Shown: piece by piece, positions 33,690 to 44,928 of the stretch
How positions within the stretch are numbered: the first letter of the stretch is position 1
Layout of the letters: each line of letters starts with the position of its first letter
NCBI GenBank assembly: GCA_015680905.1
Contig: CM027382.1
Location: forward strand, 20,805,501 to 20,869,500
DNA: 64,000 bases
Direction: 5' to 3'
Source of the DNA: Coptis chinensis
Lineage: Eukaryota > Streptophyta > Magnoliopsida > Ranunculales > Ranunculaceae
The notes under the pieces: model-generated
The model's input: only the letters and a program-made list of their open reading frames with translations
What the model was told of the DNA's origin: nothing
The model's database searches: none
Position numbers and translations under genes: made by a program

Positions 33690-35195
33690 TCAATTTGGAG
33701 TGAGGAGATCAGATTTTCTCACCCAAATTTGATGAATGTTTGGAGGACGAGGAGGTCTCACCTTGTGGGTTGTCAAAAATACCCCTTGATATGCTAGAAA
33801 GATTGTTGGTGAAGTTGTTTCTCTACCTTGAATTATTTCAGGTCTGATGATTGTGTGATAGGCCTTGTGGTTCCCCTGTGTAGAAGATTGATGAAAATCT
33901 TTCTTTCTAACAGGACAATAGTATCTTATGTGTCCTTTACCACCACAGTAATGATAATGGATGTCTGGCTGACTGCGCTCAGGGTGGGCAGTAGACTGGT
34001 TCACATACTTCTCTCGTTCAGACAATAATGGTGTAGAAGAGGCTTCAACAGTGCAATTCTTCTTATCAATATGGTCCACTTTCTGCTTCAGAAGACTCAT
34101 TTCAGTTTCTAGATTACTCATTTGTTTTTCCAAAACTTCTTTAAGCTGATTCTCTAGTAACTGATTTTTCTGGGCAGAAGTCTGTTGTTCATCCTGAAAT
34201 GTAGAGTTCATCTTCTCAAGATATGATACTCTCTCTGTCAATTTTCCATTATGCTCACTTAAATCCTGAATTTTCTGCAGAGATTCTAAGAACATGGCTA
34301 GCAACGCCTCTGTGGTGGGGTTCTCAGGTTCATCACAGTTTTTTGTAGATTGAGCACTCTCAATTGTATCTTCGAATGGGAAAGATTCTTGTATCATGCT
34401 ATCAAGGAAGTACACCTCTCCACCTTCGGTGTTATCACAATCCTTATGCAACAGGTGAAAGATAGTTATGTCCATGGACATCTTACCAAAGTTGATCTTC
34501 ATTTCACCGTTGTGACAATTTATCAAAGCTTTTGCGGTAGCGAGGAAAGGTCGGCCTAGAATAATTGGAATTTTATCAAAGGCCTCCTTGGTGTCTATTA
34601 CAATGAAATCCACTGTATAGTAGAAATCAGCTACTTAAACAAGAACATCCTCAACTATGCCTCTGGGAATCTTGGTAGAGTGGTTAGCTAACTTCAATTT
34701 GACTTGTGTAGGCTTTAGGTTTTCTAGGCCCAACGCTTGGTACACATGATATGGCAAGAGATTAACACTAGCACCAAGGTCTAAAAGAGCATTACCCGTA
34801 AATTTTTCTCCTATCTTGCATGATATTGTAGGACTTCCTGGATCTTTGAGCTTGACTGGAGCTTGCTGATGGATAATAGATGTTGTTTGACCAACTAGAA
34901 ACGCTCACTTTGGAACATGAGTACTTCTCTTTATGTTGCATGCATCCTTCAAGAATTTGGCATATAATGGCAACTGCTTGATCACTTTGAGAAAGGGGAT
35001 ATTGATGTTATCTTTCTCAAATGCCTCCTTCATCTCTAAAAATTGCTTGTCCTTTTTGCTTTGAGCAAAAAACATAGGAAAAGGTGCCTTTGGTACAAAC
35101 ACATCAGCATGTGTTTGCTCTTCTTTCTCTCTGGCTTTCTTGCATATCTTGTCTTGGTCATCTTGACAAATGGGAGTGGAAAGGATTTCCCCCAC
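33690..35195 (-). pseudogene. Protease fused to coiled coil and second zinc knuckle (nested element)
   Basis: Reading leftwards: a spacer with FLKDACNIKRSTHVPK, the aspartic protease core ALLDLGASVNLLPY (about 34780), IPIILGRPFLATAKALIN, then without a break a 307-residue open frame (34613-33690). Its first 80 residues finish the protease. Residues 100-185 form a glutamine- and leucine-rich coiled coil. Residues 223-233 give C-x4-H-x4-C of a zinc knuckle whose first Cys is now Tyr (residue 220), and IWVRKSD follows. The knuckle and WVRK tail recall the end of SIRE-type Ty1/copia Gag. Only two stops, near 34907 and 34637, interrupt the frame. RT is simply absent. Confidence 0.85.
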
Positions 35196-35528
35196 TTCCT
35201 TTTGAACTTCATTTGAAATCTTGACCGATTGCTCAGAGCAATGTCATCATGAGAAGGTAAGTCAACCTTGTTGTCAATCTTCAATCGATCCGAGTAGTAG
35301 TAATCGAGTTGACATGATCATGGAGGTGATCAATTACTAGAAGTTGTTCCAATGTGGCATACATCTTCACTCTCCAATATTGGTTCCAATATGCTAGGTT
35401 GAGTGGCTTGTGTCTTTATAGACAAAGCAGTGGTGAGTTTGTCGACCTTAGCCTCTAGAGACTCCATTCTAGAACATTGACTTGCCCGGATTATTGTTGG
35501 AGATTGTCTTTGAGGTGTGCAATAAGCT

Positions 35529-36676
35529 CTAGAACACTTTCAAACTTCTGATTTTTCTGTGATAGCAAAGTAATTGCATTCTCCAGTTGGCGGGTGTGGC
35601 ATAATTTCTCCTAGGATCAGGCACTAACTCTCCACTTGTATTGGAATTTTGTTGAGAGTATAATTGTTGTTGAGGGACCAACCGTGAAACTTGACTTGTC
35701 TGTGGAATATAACTTTGATCTTGAGAACCTAGGGGTCCAAATCGATTCGTCTCCAATAATTACCTTGAAAGTTATTACCACCTTGGTTGGGCCTCCGAAA
35801 TGAGTTTATATTGTACTCTCCAACTGATGCATGTTGATAGTAACCATGACATTCTAGAGTTGCATGGGAAGTGTCCGAACAGACTTCGCAGTATTGGCTA
35901 GCTTGCATGACTGGGAGAGATTTAGCTTGAGACTTGTTGAACTTGGAGGGACTCATAGAGAACCGATTAAATTTCTTACTCGAGTTTCAATCTTTGGTGG
36001 CCAGCCGGCCAATGTAGACTTCGATTCTTGATCCGATTGTTCATGTGCTTGGTAACCAAATTGCTTTGGCTCCCCTCCATGCTAGCGACATCCTCGTTGC
36101 TAGTAGTCCATCATTGTTGTTTCTTCTTGACTAAATTCTCGAGAAAGTTGTAAGCTTCCTCTCCATCCATTGATGTAAACTTGCCTTTGTGCATTGGGAT
36201 CAGATCATCTGCTTGTTCATCATCGAGAGTCCTCGATAGAAAAAAATGAGCAAGTGTGCTCTTATCATAACCATGATGTGGACATGAGACTAACAAATTA
36301 TTGAATCTCTCCCAGCTTAGATGATATTCTTCAGTCACTTTTCCTTTGAAATTGCTGATAGCTTGCTGCATGGCATATGTCTTCTGGGGTGGGTAGAACT
36401 TGTTCATAAACTTTGTTCTCAACTTCTCCCAGTTGTCTATTGAATTGATCGGCTGTGCAGTTAACCATTCAGATGCTTTACCTTCTAGTGAGAGCGGAAA
36501 AAGAATCAACTTGATACTCTCATCTTTGATATTCTGGTTCTTGAAAGTTCTGAGATTACTGATGCTCTAAGTTCAAACTGGTTAGCTTCTGTATCTGGAA
36601 AAACAATACTGCTGGGTGGGTCTCCAATGATTGGCGAATAGAAATCGCTCAACTTCTTCCTCTGTTGTGCTTGCAT
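35529..36676 (-). pseudogene. Gag of the nested element
   Basis: The start is probably the ATG at 36676, opening with KKLSDFYSPIIGDPPSS. One frame change leads to the capsid core (36509-36111): LFPLSLEGKASEWL, RTKFMNKFYPPQKT and WERFNNLLVSCPHHG, a standard plant gypsy gag. Downstream (35956-35729) is a canonical knuckle, C23-x2-C26-x4-H31-x4-C36 of that frame, followed by a Q-N-rich linker. It has few frame breaks compared with the other gag genes in the window, as expected for a young copy. Gag would form the particle that packages the RNA. Confidence 0.88.
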
Positions 36677-37280
36677 GGGTGGGATAGCCCGGGATTATTG
36701 GTGTCTACAACACCTCCATCATTATTCGTCGCGCCATTGTATCAATCCTCGCCTAGTATTCTTGCTATGCAAAGATGATGAAAACTATCCTACTATGCTT
36801 GAATGCAATTAAACTAATATGTAACTATTCTAAATTATATTAATATGCAAAACTACTTTCCTTCAACTGGGTTGGGCTTTGCAGCTAGTATCTCGCCCGT
36901 TGTCTAAAGCTGTCTCTTCTAGGGTTATGGTGAATCACTTGGATTGCTTAAGTACCACTTCCCACAGACGATAGTCCGTTTGTCAAGATTCAGACAAGAA
37001 ACACTAGAGTTTGATTTTTCGCTGTGTTGGCTTACAACTTCAATTGTTGAAAAGATCCTAAATGCAATTATACTAGAAAACAATAAAACTAAACTATGAT
37101 GCAACTAAACTAAGAAAGCAATAAAAAGAATGAAGATTCAACTAACCTGGATGGTAGATCTTGTCTTCAAGATGTCCTTCAAGCTTCTTTCTTTCTTAAA
37201 AGGTTGGATGATGCGGCTAAAATTATCTCAATATCCAAAGTTCTAATCTTGAAAGAAAATGTTAAACATAAACAACTTAA
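36677..37280 (-). other. 5' leader of the nested element
   Basis: Non-coding leader between primer site and gag, reading leftwards. No splice or ORF feature stands out; it would be expected to hold the RNA packaging signal. Confidence 0.55.
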
Positions 37281-37296
37281 AACGGCAGCGGCGCCA
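37281..37296 (-). other. Primer binding site of the nested element
   Basis: On the minus strand TGGCGCCGCTGCCGTT lies two bases after the 5' LTR. This TGGCGCCG-xTGCCG form is usual for Athila- and Tat-type elements. Confidence 0.88.
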
Positions 37297-37298
37297 TT

Positions 37299-38970
37299 TG
37301 ACACTCACTCCTTTTTGTGTATGTATGTGTGTATGGATGATGTAGATGTATGATGGTTGTTGAACAAATAGAAGCGTATCAAAACCTAATTATCCCTCAA
37401 TAAGTAAAGGATGAGTAGGGTATCGTTCCACTTTTAAGTGTATGTTATGTGAAGGACAGGACTGGGGAAAGGGGTTTGAGGGATTAAAACTATGATTATA
37501 GATATTGTAGATTCTAATGCTAAACTAAACTAAACTAACTAAACTTATACTAAAGCTAAGAATTGGAAATAAGGAGAAAGAATATGAGAGAGATAGATTC
37601 AAGAGATTCAAATCCACCAATGCTTTTGATTCAATGACCTTTTGCTTCATGTTGTTCTCCAAGTAGACTACAATCGGGCAATCGAAATGAAAGTGTCGAT
37701 GCCCTATCGATGAAAAACATCGTTAACAATTAACTCTACTCAAGGTTGTTCATATGTTCATGTTACTAGTATCTTCTTTCCTTTTATGTGAGCTTGGGCA
37801 ACTATTCAATGAATCACCATCTAAGGCAAACACAAGGAATACTTCCCTTACTCTAAAACACTACACAACTAGAAGAAAAGTAGAGAATAATAGTATAATA
37901 TTCAATTACAAAAAATAAAACTCTATTCTAGTATTATATTCAATTGCAATAAATAAAAGCATGTTACTAGCAAATATTCAATTGCAATAAATAAAACCCT
38001 AAACTAGCATTATATTCAATTGTAATAAATAAAAACCTTAATCTATACTTCCATCCCCTGGTGTGGGAAATGGAACTAATAACTAAAAACATAAAAAACT
38101 AACCTGATTGAAGAATACCATGAACCAGAAGAATCATTAAAGCTTAAGCACCGGCTTCATCTCCTCCCTTTAAGGAGAAGATTAGCCTTCCATATAGAAG
38201 GAAGAACACGAAGAACGAGAAGAAGAAGAGTCAAAGAACATAAGACTAGAAAGACTAATTTATTAAGACTCAGCTAGTTAAAACCGATCTTTTATTATTA
38301 ATCTCTCTCTGCCTCAAGTTCTGGAGACAAGAATATAAGTGAATTGGCAAATTACATGAGGCACTTAGGTCCTCTATTTATAAGGGTTACAATGAGCTCT
38401 AGAAGCATTCCAAACTGTCATTTGTTTCCTAATACAAATAGACTTCTTCCAGAGTCCGACTTCGTCTTCAAAACTGAGAAGGAATTAGCTACATTGTCGA
38501 TTCATGCATCTGGATGCATTATTCATGCGTCCCAGACTTAATCAATGCGTCTGGACTCACGATCTATGCGTCCCAGATGCGAGCATTGAGTCTAGACTCA
38601 CGATCTATGAGTCTCAGACTCAGAAGTCTATTTTCCCTCTTTTGCTCCATCCTTCTATCCTCTTTTGCGGGCTTTGGTCCAAGCAACGAATCCTTTGGCC
38701 TTAGGCTTCCAAATAGGCTTTAAAATAGGTCCAAGTCACATCTTTAATAGCTCCAATTCCTTGGACTTCTCCATGATTGTCCACGGGCTTCCCATGTGAT
38801 CCTTAATGCTCCGAATTGCTCCGTTTTACCCCATTTTCTCTAATATTCTACAAAACTCTCTTTTTACCCTCAGAATCTTAAAACACAACTTATAAACACT
38901 ATTAGTCCACTAAGCTGGCTAAACAAGAGGCATAATCGAGGGTTAAATAGCACTTTTTGAGCACTTATCA
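37299..38970 (-). repeat. 5' LTR of the nested element
   Basis: 1672 bp, same termini as 30005-31672, followed on its right by GAACC. It should hold the promoter for leftward transcription (minus strand start TGATAAGTGCTC). Confidence 0.95.
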
Positions 38971-39174
38971 GAACCATCTACTATTAAGCTGGAAAATGCA
39001 AACACGTAAATAAAATATCTGATATAAATATTATACAAGACCGGAAAAAATAAATCTAGCTACTAATGATCCTCGTGTCTTTGAGCGTAATTCCTCGGGC
39101 CGCGTAGAAGAACCGTGAGTCCCCGCGACGCCGTGGCAAGACGAGCTCCGTGGAGGCTAACTCGCTCCCGGATA

Positions 39175-40241
39175 TCACCAAGAGTATCCATCACCGAGCC
39201 TGAAATCGATCTTTGGCTTGCCATGAACATTCACTGAACCGGTTCCGCGAGTAAAGCATATTGTCCCCAAAATGCAGTCATGGAAGCTCTCATTTCCTCT
39301 TTGGAATTCGCCCATGCTTTCATCATCGACTTCGTGGCGAAAGTGGTCATATCGTCCCTTAACTTGCCCAAGGTACGCCTCATCGATACCGGGCGAAAGT
39401 GTACATGTCTCTCGGACCAATCGCTCACAGCGTGTAAGGCCTCTATGGGTTGGGTGATCTTACTCATGGCGATCTCATCAAAGTAGGGTGGGTGAGAGGA
39501 TTCTACGCTAGCGTGCTCGGCAGCCCTAGGTGCTGTGGGTTCCCAAGGGTCCTGTATGCATTTCTTGAAGACAAGCATATTCTCATATTGTGGTATAGGG
39601 AGTAGTGGGGTGGCGGACAAAACCCGGATTAATCATAACTTGCGTTACTAGAATGGCAAGAGGGGCTAACCTAAGAGTAGCATGTGTGATAATATCAAAA
39701 AGAAAGGTAACGATGCAGAAGTTACCCTTTCGCTCCTGGAGGATCCAGAGAAGGTGGAGGAAGGTCTTGTTGTTGATGTCCGGCGCTTCGAGGTGCCAAT
39801 AACGCTCAGTCCGACCATTGAGTCACAAACCGGTTTGGTTCCATCGCGACCGAAATACCGATAACGCACATTTCCCATCGATGTTGTACTCTCCCTCGAT
39901 TAGCGTGTCGAAAGCATTAGGTCGTAAGTCCGTGGGTACACGGACTGCTCTTGAAATCGATGACGTGGGTCGACGGAGGAATGCCCGTGATCCCGGAGAG
40001 CAACACAGTGTGACTTCGTGGCGCATTACCCTCGACAAGTGACCCAAAAATGGTCGCCATTAAAGCTCCCATTGTCGTAGAATTTCATCACCAAATCCGT
40101 GGAATAAAGCCCTCCATTGGCATATAACAAACTCTCCCATCCTCTAGAGTGAATTTCATGATCAAAGAATGGAGCAAACATCCCGTTTTCAAACAAATTT
40201 CCAAAATTTCTTTCCACACAAATCCGTCTGTTTCCGGCCAT
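39175..40241 (-). pseudogene. Extra ORF, first copy (plant retrotransposon accessory protein)
   Basis: From 40241 it reads CVERNFGNLFENGMFAPFFD, HSRGWESLLYANGGLYS, then in other frames FLHLLWILQ (about 39760) and, at 39620-39231, a last third ending MMKAWANSKEEMRASM...WGQYALLAEPVQ. The N-terminal block and the LHLLW block are homologous to the copy at 29110. Several stops and frameshifts are present. It lies downstream of integrase on the same strand. The nested element inserted about 200 bp beyond its end, between the two copies. Function unknown. Confidence 0.65.
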
Positions 40242-41106
40242 TGCTGGTCTTAGAGAGAGGATGCCTATTGATTACTGATGAGGGGAAGAAATGGGATGTT
40301 CTGACAGAAGGAAAACTTGGTCGGAGATGTGAGGGTCTCGCGCAAGACCTGGTTTTAGTGTGGGCTTGTCTCGTGCGAGACTAAATCGAGAGGGGGCAAG
40401 ATCCGGTTTTTTAGGAAGAAGAGTGATGTAAATGTGACGCGTGTTTTCCGGTTTTTTGTGTTTAAATGGACCGAGAAATCGGTATTTTGGTTGGGCCAAA
40501 AATTTTCCCGAAGCCCAAATCAAGCCTAAAGCCCGATTTAAACCTAAAAAAATCTAAATGTTTACCCACGACTCGTTTGGACTCCGAATTGAACGAATGA
40601 GATACCGAAACGATCGGCACGAAAAATTCTATCCAATTGTATGAGTCATTCTTGAAAGTCACAATTTTTTTTTTTTTTTTTTTTTAAAAAGAAGGAGAGT
40701 GTTTTATTTATAAACAAAGGTTTTATTTACATATAAGGGAGATATACGTGAAAAACACTGGATGTCTAGGGGAGTCACCATCTTAAATCATAGACAACTG
40801 TCATGTCGCCTTTGGAGCGAACCCAATCCAGCCGTGACCGCTTCACCTCTATGTATTATGGGGTTAGGGGCGGGGATCGGTACCATCCCGGACCGTCGGC
40901 TACTGCTGCTCTAATAAAATTGCCCTTATTACATACTCGGCTATCCTCAAACCGCCCCGGGAACTCAAAGTAACCAATTCTAGGGTTGGTCCGGTGGAAT
41001 CCATTGCCCGCTTATGTTCCAAGTATCGCGACATCCGAGGTTGGATACTGAATCTCATGTGCAAAACTTAATGCAGGGAAAAGGCAACAATATAAACATA
41101 TCTACA
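40242..41106 (-). other. Spacer between extra ORF and integrase side
   Basis: Holds a T run at 40665-40685 and no convincing protein frame. A minus-strand segment at 40450-40660 is open but does not look conserved. Confidence 0.45.
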
Positions 41107-41210
41107 AGGTGAGTCTTTTAACGCCGATCCTCAAGACGAAGTCGAAGTCTTTTAACGCCGATTCTCAAGACGAATCGAAGTCTTTTAATGTCAGATTCTC
41201 AAGACGAATC
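41107..41210. repeat. Three-unit tandem repeat of 33-34 bp, outer element
   Basis: Units GAAGTCTTTTAACGCCGATT...CTCAAGACGAATC follow one another three times; the third reads AATGTCAGATTCTCAAGACG and is closest to the repeat of the nested element at 33548-33680. Confidence 0.82.
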
Positions 41211-41789
41211 CCACCCTGTGGGAGAAACGGCGGCGGCGAAGAAGATTATCCCGCTTGCAAATGGATGGTGTCGACAAAAAGTATACCTTAAACCGGCTAG
41301 TATCGGATAGGAAGTCGGGCCTAGACGTAGGGTGTTTGGCAATGCATACACCAGCCCATCCTTCACGCACGTCGTTTATGAGCAAAAGAACTACAACCAT
41401 TCCCTATTCGTGATGAGTGAGACTTACACCAAATGATTAGTTGAAGTTCGCGAGGTAGAGAGTAGAAAAGGAAAGAGAAGGAAGGAGGTAAAATTTTAGG
41501 TACCCATCGCTTACCAAAAAGTACGCTTTGCTCGTGTTTGCGAAGACATTTATACTCGGTTCAAAAAGGAGTTTTCGTGGACTAAGGTTCCGGCGCTTGC
41601 AACCACACACTTCAAAGAACTTTGGAGATCATAAGATAGAAGATGGCCCGGCTACCAAAATGGCGTACCCTCTATAGAAACAAGATTGAGTACCAAACGA
41701 AACATCTAGTCGGTGTATATTTGGATTCTCAAGAAGAGTCCGCTCAACATCCGTGAGCCGAATTGTGGTAATGTTTTAGGCGCTGTCCA

Positions 41790-42640
41790 TTGACTTGAAA
41801 TTCAATCGTTATCTTTTGGATTAAGCAAAGAGATTGCCCCATAATGTTTCATAGTCGACACCACAATGAAAGGACCGACCATCATGTTTTCAATTTACCG
41901 GGAAAGATGTGTAATCCGGAGTTGTACAAAGAAAACTTTTTGGCCAATTTTGAAATCCTTACGCCAAAATGTGCTTGTGCGCTCTTTTTTCATATTAGCT
42001 TTGTAGGATTTTGAGAGATCATAAGCATCACTCTCGAATCTCCTCCGCTCATTTAATTGCATTTTTAAACTTCTCTTTTGCCTCGATGATATTGTAATTA
42101 AGGCTTTTGATGGCCCAAAGGGCACGATGCTCAAGTTCAACTGGCAGATGACAAGGTTTTCCAAAAACAATGCGGTAAGGAGACATCCCTATAGGTGTCT
42201 TAAATGCTGTTCGGTATGCCCACAAGGCATCCGATAAGCGGAGAGACCAGTCCTTTCTTGATGGGTTGACAGTTTTCTCCAGAATAGACTTTATCTCTCT
42301 GTTGGAGACTTCCACTTGGCCACTCGTTTGTGGGTGGTATGGAGTAGCAACCTTGTGAGTAACTCCATATTTCTTCGTTAAAAACCCAAAATTTTTGTTA
42401 CAAAAATGTGTACCCCCATCATTGATGATAGCTTTGGGAACACCAAAACGAGAGAAAATGTTTTCTTTTACAAATTTCACGACAGTCTTATGGTCATTTG
42501 AGCGACATGCGAGTGCCTCAATCCATTTGGACACATAGTCTACAGCGACTAAAATGTATAGAAAACCTTGAGAAATAGGGAAGGGTCCCATAAAATTAAT
42601 GCCCCAAACATCAAAAAATTTCACAATCAAGATAGGATTT
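41790..42640 (-). pseudogene. Athila-like integrase, core and C-terminus only
   Basis: A 193-residue open frame from 42630 reads [48 protein letters not shown] and [17 protein letters not shown]. The second catalytic Asp and the Glu are present. The first Asp (family GIDFMGP) is Asn here, residue 12, codon at 42595-42597. The C-terminal part continues in another frame (ERRRFESDAYDLSKSYKANM) and reaches a GPF motif near 41860. The N-terminal HHCC zinc domain is missing because of a deletion near 42640. Inactive. Confidence 0.9.
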
Positions 42641-43799
42641 AGAGTATCAAAAGCTTGTTTGCAATTGAAATTGAAGTCGAATACTGCATCCTTAAGCAGG
42701 AGATTGGTTAAGGGTCGAGCAACTTTAGAAAAATCCTGAATGAATCTCCTGTAAAACCCAGCCGCGGCCTAAAAAAGGCACGGATATCACGCTAACCTGT
42801 GACGGGGAAAGGTAGCGAAGAAATTTTAACAATTTTAGCTTTATCAACCTCTATCCCGCCTTTTGAAATAATATGACCTAGAACAAGTCCTTTGGTAACC
42901 ATGAAATGACACTTCTCCCAATTGAAAGTACCAGATTTTTCTTTCACAACGCTGCTAATACTTTTAGAAAGGTTGGATAAATAGTCGTCAAAGGAATTTC
43001 CGTAAATGGACAAGTCGTCCTTGAAGATTTCCATATAATGTTCCACCATATCACTAAAAATGTGAAGCATGCAGCGTTGGAAAGTGCCTGGGGCATTACA
43101 AAGGCCAAAAGGCATTCGTCTGTATGCAAAGGTTCCAAAGGGACACGTGAAAGTTGTCTTTTCTTGATCGGCCGGGATCGATGACAATTTGGAATTATCC
43201 GAATAGCCATCAAGAAAACAGTAGTAAGCATGACCGGCTAAACGTTCTAGCATCTGGTCAATGAATGGGAGAGGGAAGTGATCTTTACGGGTTCTTGCAT
43301 TAAGTTTGCGATAGTCAATGCAAATTCTCTATTTCAAAGGAATGCGAGTGGAGATGCACTCACCATTTTCATTTTGCACAACTTGAATGCCGGACTTCTT
43401 GGGAACAACGTGGACAGGACTAACCCAGTCACTATCAGAGATAGGGTATATGATACCCGCATCAAGTAAACGTAAAAATTCCTCTCTCACTACTTCCCTC
43501 ATGGCGGGATTAAGGCGGCGTTGTGGTTCTCGCGATGTCTTTGTGTCGTTATCAAGATGTATGCGATGCGTGCATATGCTAGGGTCTATTCCCTTGATAT
43601 CATCTAAGGACCATCCGATAGCGGAGCGGTGTTCACAAATGACGTGAATCAAACGTGCCTCTTCGTCGGTAGTCAAGTGAGCAGAAATTATTATAGGGTG
43701 AATACCATCGAGATCGAGATGCACGTACTTCAACTTAGAGGGTAGAGGTTTTAAATCTGGAGTTGGAGGATTGGGGATCAAGGATTCGTGAGGGATCAT
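42640..43799 (-). pseudogene. Athila-like reverse transcriptase, RNase H deleted
   Basis: The upstream half (43799-43329) ends WVSPVHVVPKKSGIQVV then a stop where the family has a Trp-containing strand. The palm follows from 43253: YYCFLDGYS, TTFTCPFGTFAYRRMPFGLC and IFKDDLSIYG. Both palm Asp residues are kept (79-80). After RT, the connection reads in broken frames to KQAFDTL at 42640-42660 and jumps directly to integrase. The whole RNase H domain and integrase zinc domain, normally several hundred codons, are missing. Confidence 0.9.
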
Positions 43800-43818
43800 C
43801 TCTTCAATGGAAAAGAGC

Positions 43819-44739
43819 TTAATTGGGTTCTTCTTTGGTAACGCAAAGAGGGTTAGACTCTAATAATGCATGGACATCCTTTATGTACGAGTCATCGTCA
43901 AACTCCGGATTATCAAAAGAAAGAAATTGGTGTATCTCGTCTGGGGGAAAAGAGTTTGTGAAATATTCATGTTCCAGACTATCAACCAAGCTAATCTCGC
44001 CTTCCATTATAGGACCGGGAAACTGTTTCATTAATTTGAACACATTGAGTTCAACAGAAAGGTTCCCGAAAGACAATGTCATTGAACCGTCCTGACAATT
44101 TATGAGAGTGTTAGCAGTTGCAAGAAAATGACGTCCCAAGATGATAGGAATGGAGTCACAGTCCACCTCTGTATCTAAAATGACAAAATCCACTGGGTAG
44201 TAAAAATCTTGGACCTTTACTATAACGTTCTCTACTATGCCTTTTGGGTACTTGATGGAGCGATCCGCGAGTTGCAGAGTCATATTGGTAGGTTTTAATT
44301 CATGAAGACCTAACTGCTTGAATAAGTAGTAGGGAAGTAGGTTAACGCTGGCACCTAGGTCTAAAAGTGCAATAGCAGTATACTTGTTGCCCAACGTGCA
44401 TGGTACAGTTGGTCGACCTAGGTCCTTGTACTTTACCACACCATTGGTAGTGGTAATCGAGGGAAACTGCTCAGTGAGGAACGCTTGTTGAGGTACATTC
44501 GTACGTCGTTTGGTGGTGCACATGTCCTTCAAGAACTTGGCATGCTTAGGTAAATGCTTTAGCGCATCTAGGAAAGGTAAGTTTATGGTCAAATTTTTGA
44601 AGGTTTCACGGATCTCATCAAAATGTTCGTCATGTTTGTTCTTTACCAAACGGGGAGGAACGGAGCTTTTGGGCTGAATCGCATATAAGGATCGATGGTA
44701 TCTTTTCCTAGGCGACGGGTGTAGATTTTGAAGGTACAA
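43819..44739 (-). pseudogene. Athila-like protease region
   Basis: A 306-residue open frame. It starts with a spacer containing LPFLDALKHLPKHAKFLKDM, then the retropepsin core ALLDLGASVNLLPY, LADRSIKYPKGIVENV, DFVILDTEVDCDSIPIILG and the end of the fold at LSVELNVFKLMKQ. An acidic tail leads toward RT. The catalytic Asp is present in D-L-G-A-S, the usual form in this lineage. The same domain in the nested element is closely related in arrangement and wording, but there it continues into a coiled coil and not into RT. Confidence 0.9.
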
Positions 44740-44928
44740 CTTCGTCCGCTATAGGTTCGAGGTAGGAGTTGGAAGGACGTCGGTCGTGGCTTCCGTCGAT
44801 TCCTCGTCCGCATAATGATATTATTGTCGATGTTTCGCCAAAACGAAGAGTGGTAATGGCATTTACCTCACCCCGACTTGGATTACTAGGTCCCGTGCAT
44901 TGTTGAGTTCAAAGGCGTGTTTGTAGGC

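Larger units (their letters stand above)
30005..38970 (-). mobile_element. Nested RT-less LTR retrotransposon, chimeric gag-protease element
   Basis: The LTRs are at 30005-31672 and 37299-38970, with TGACAC...TTATCA ends and a perfect GAACC target duplication at 30000-30004 and 38971-38975. A primer site adjoins the right LTR, so the element reads leftwards. The 5.6-kb interior encodes gag and protease, then in frame a coiled coil and a second zinc-knuckle region. No RT, RNase H or integrase is found. LTRs differ at roughly 45 positions by eye, about 97% alike, so it is the youngest element here. It inserted into the Athila-like element and probably relied on relatives for replication. Confidence 0.93.
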
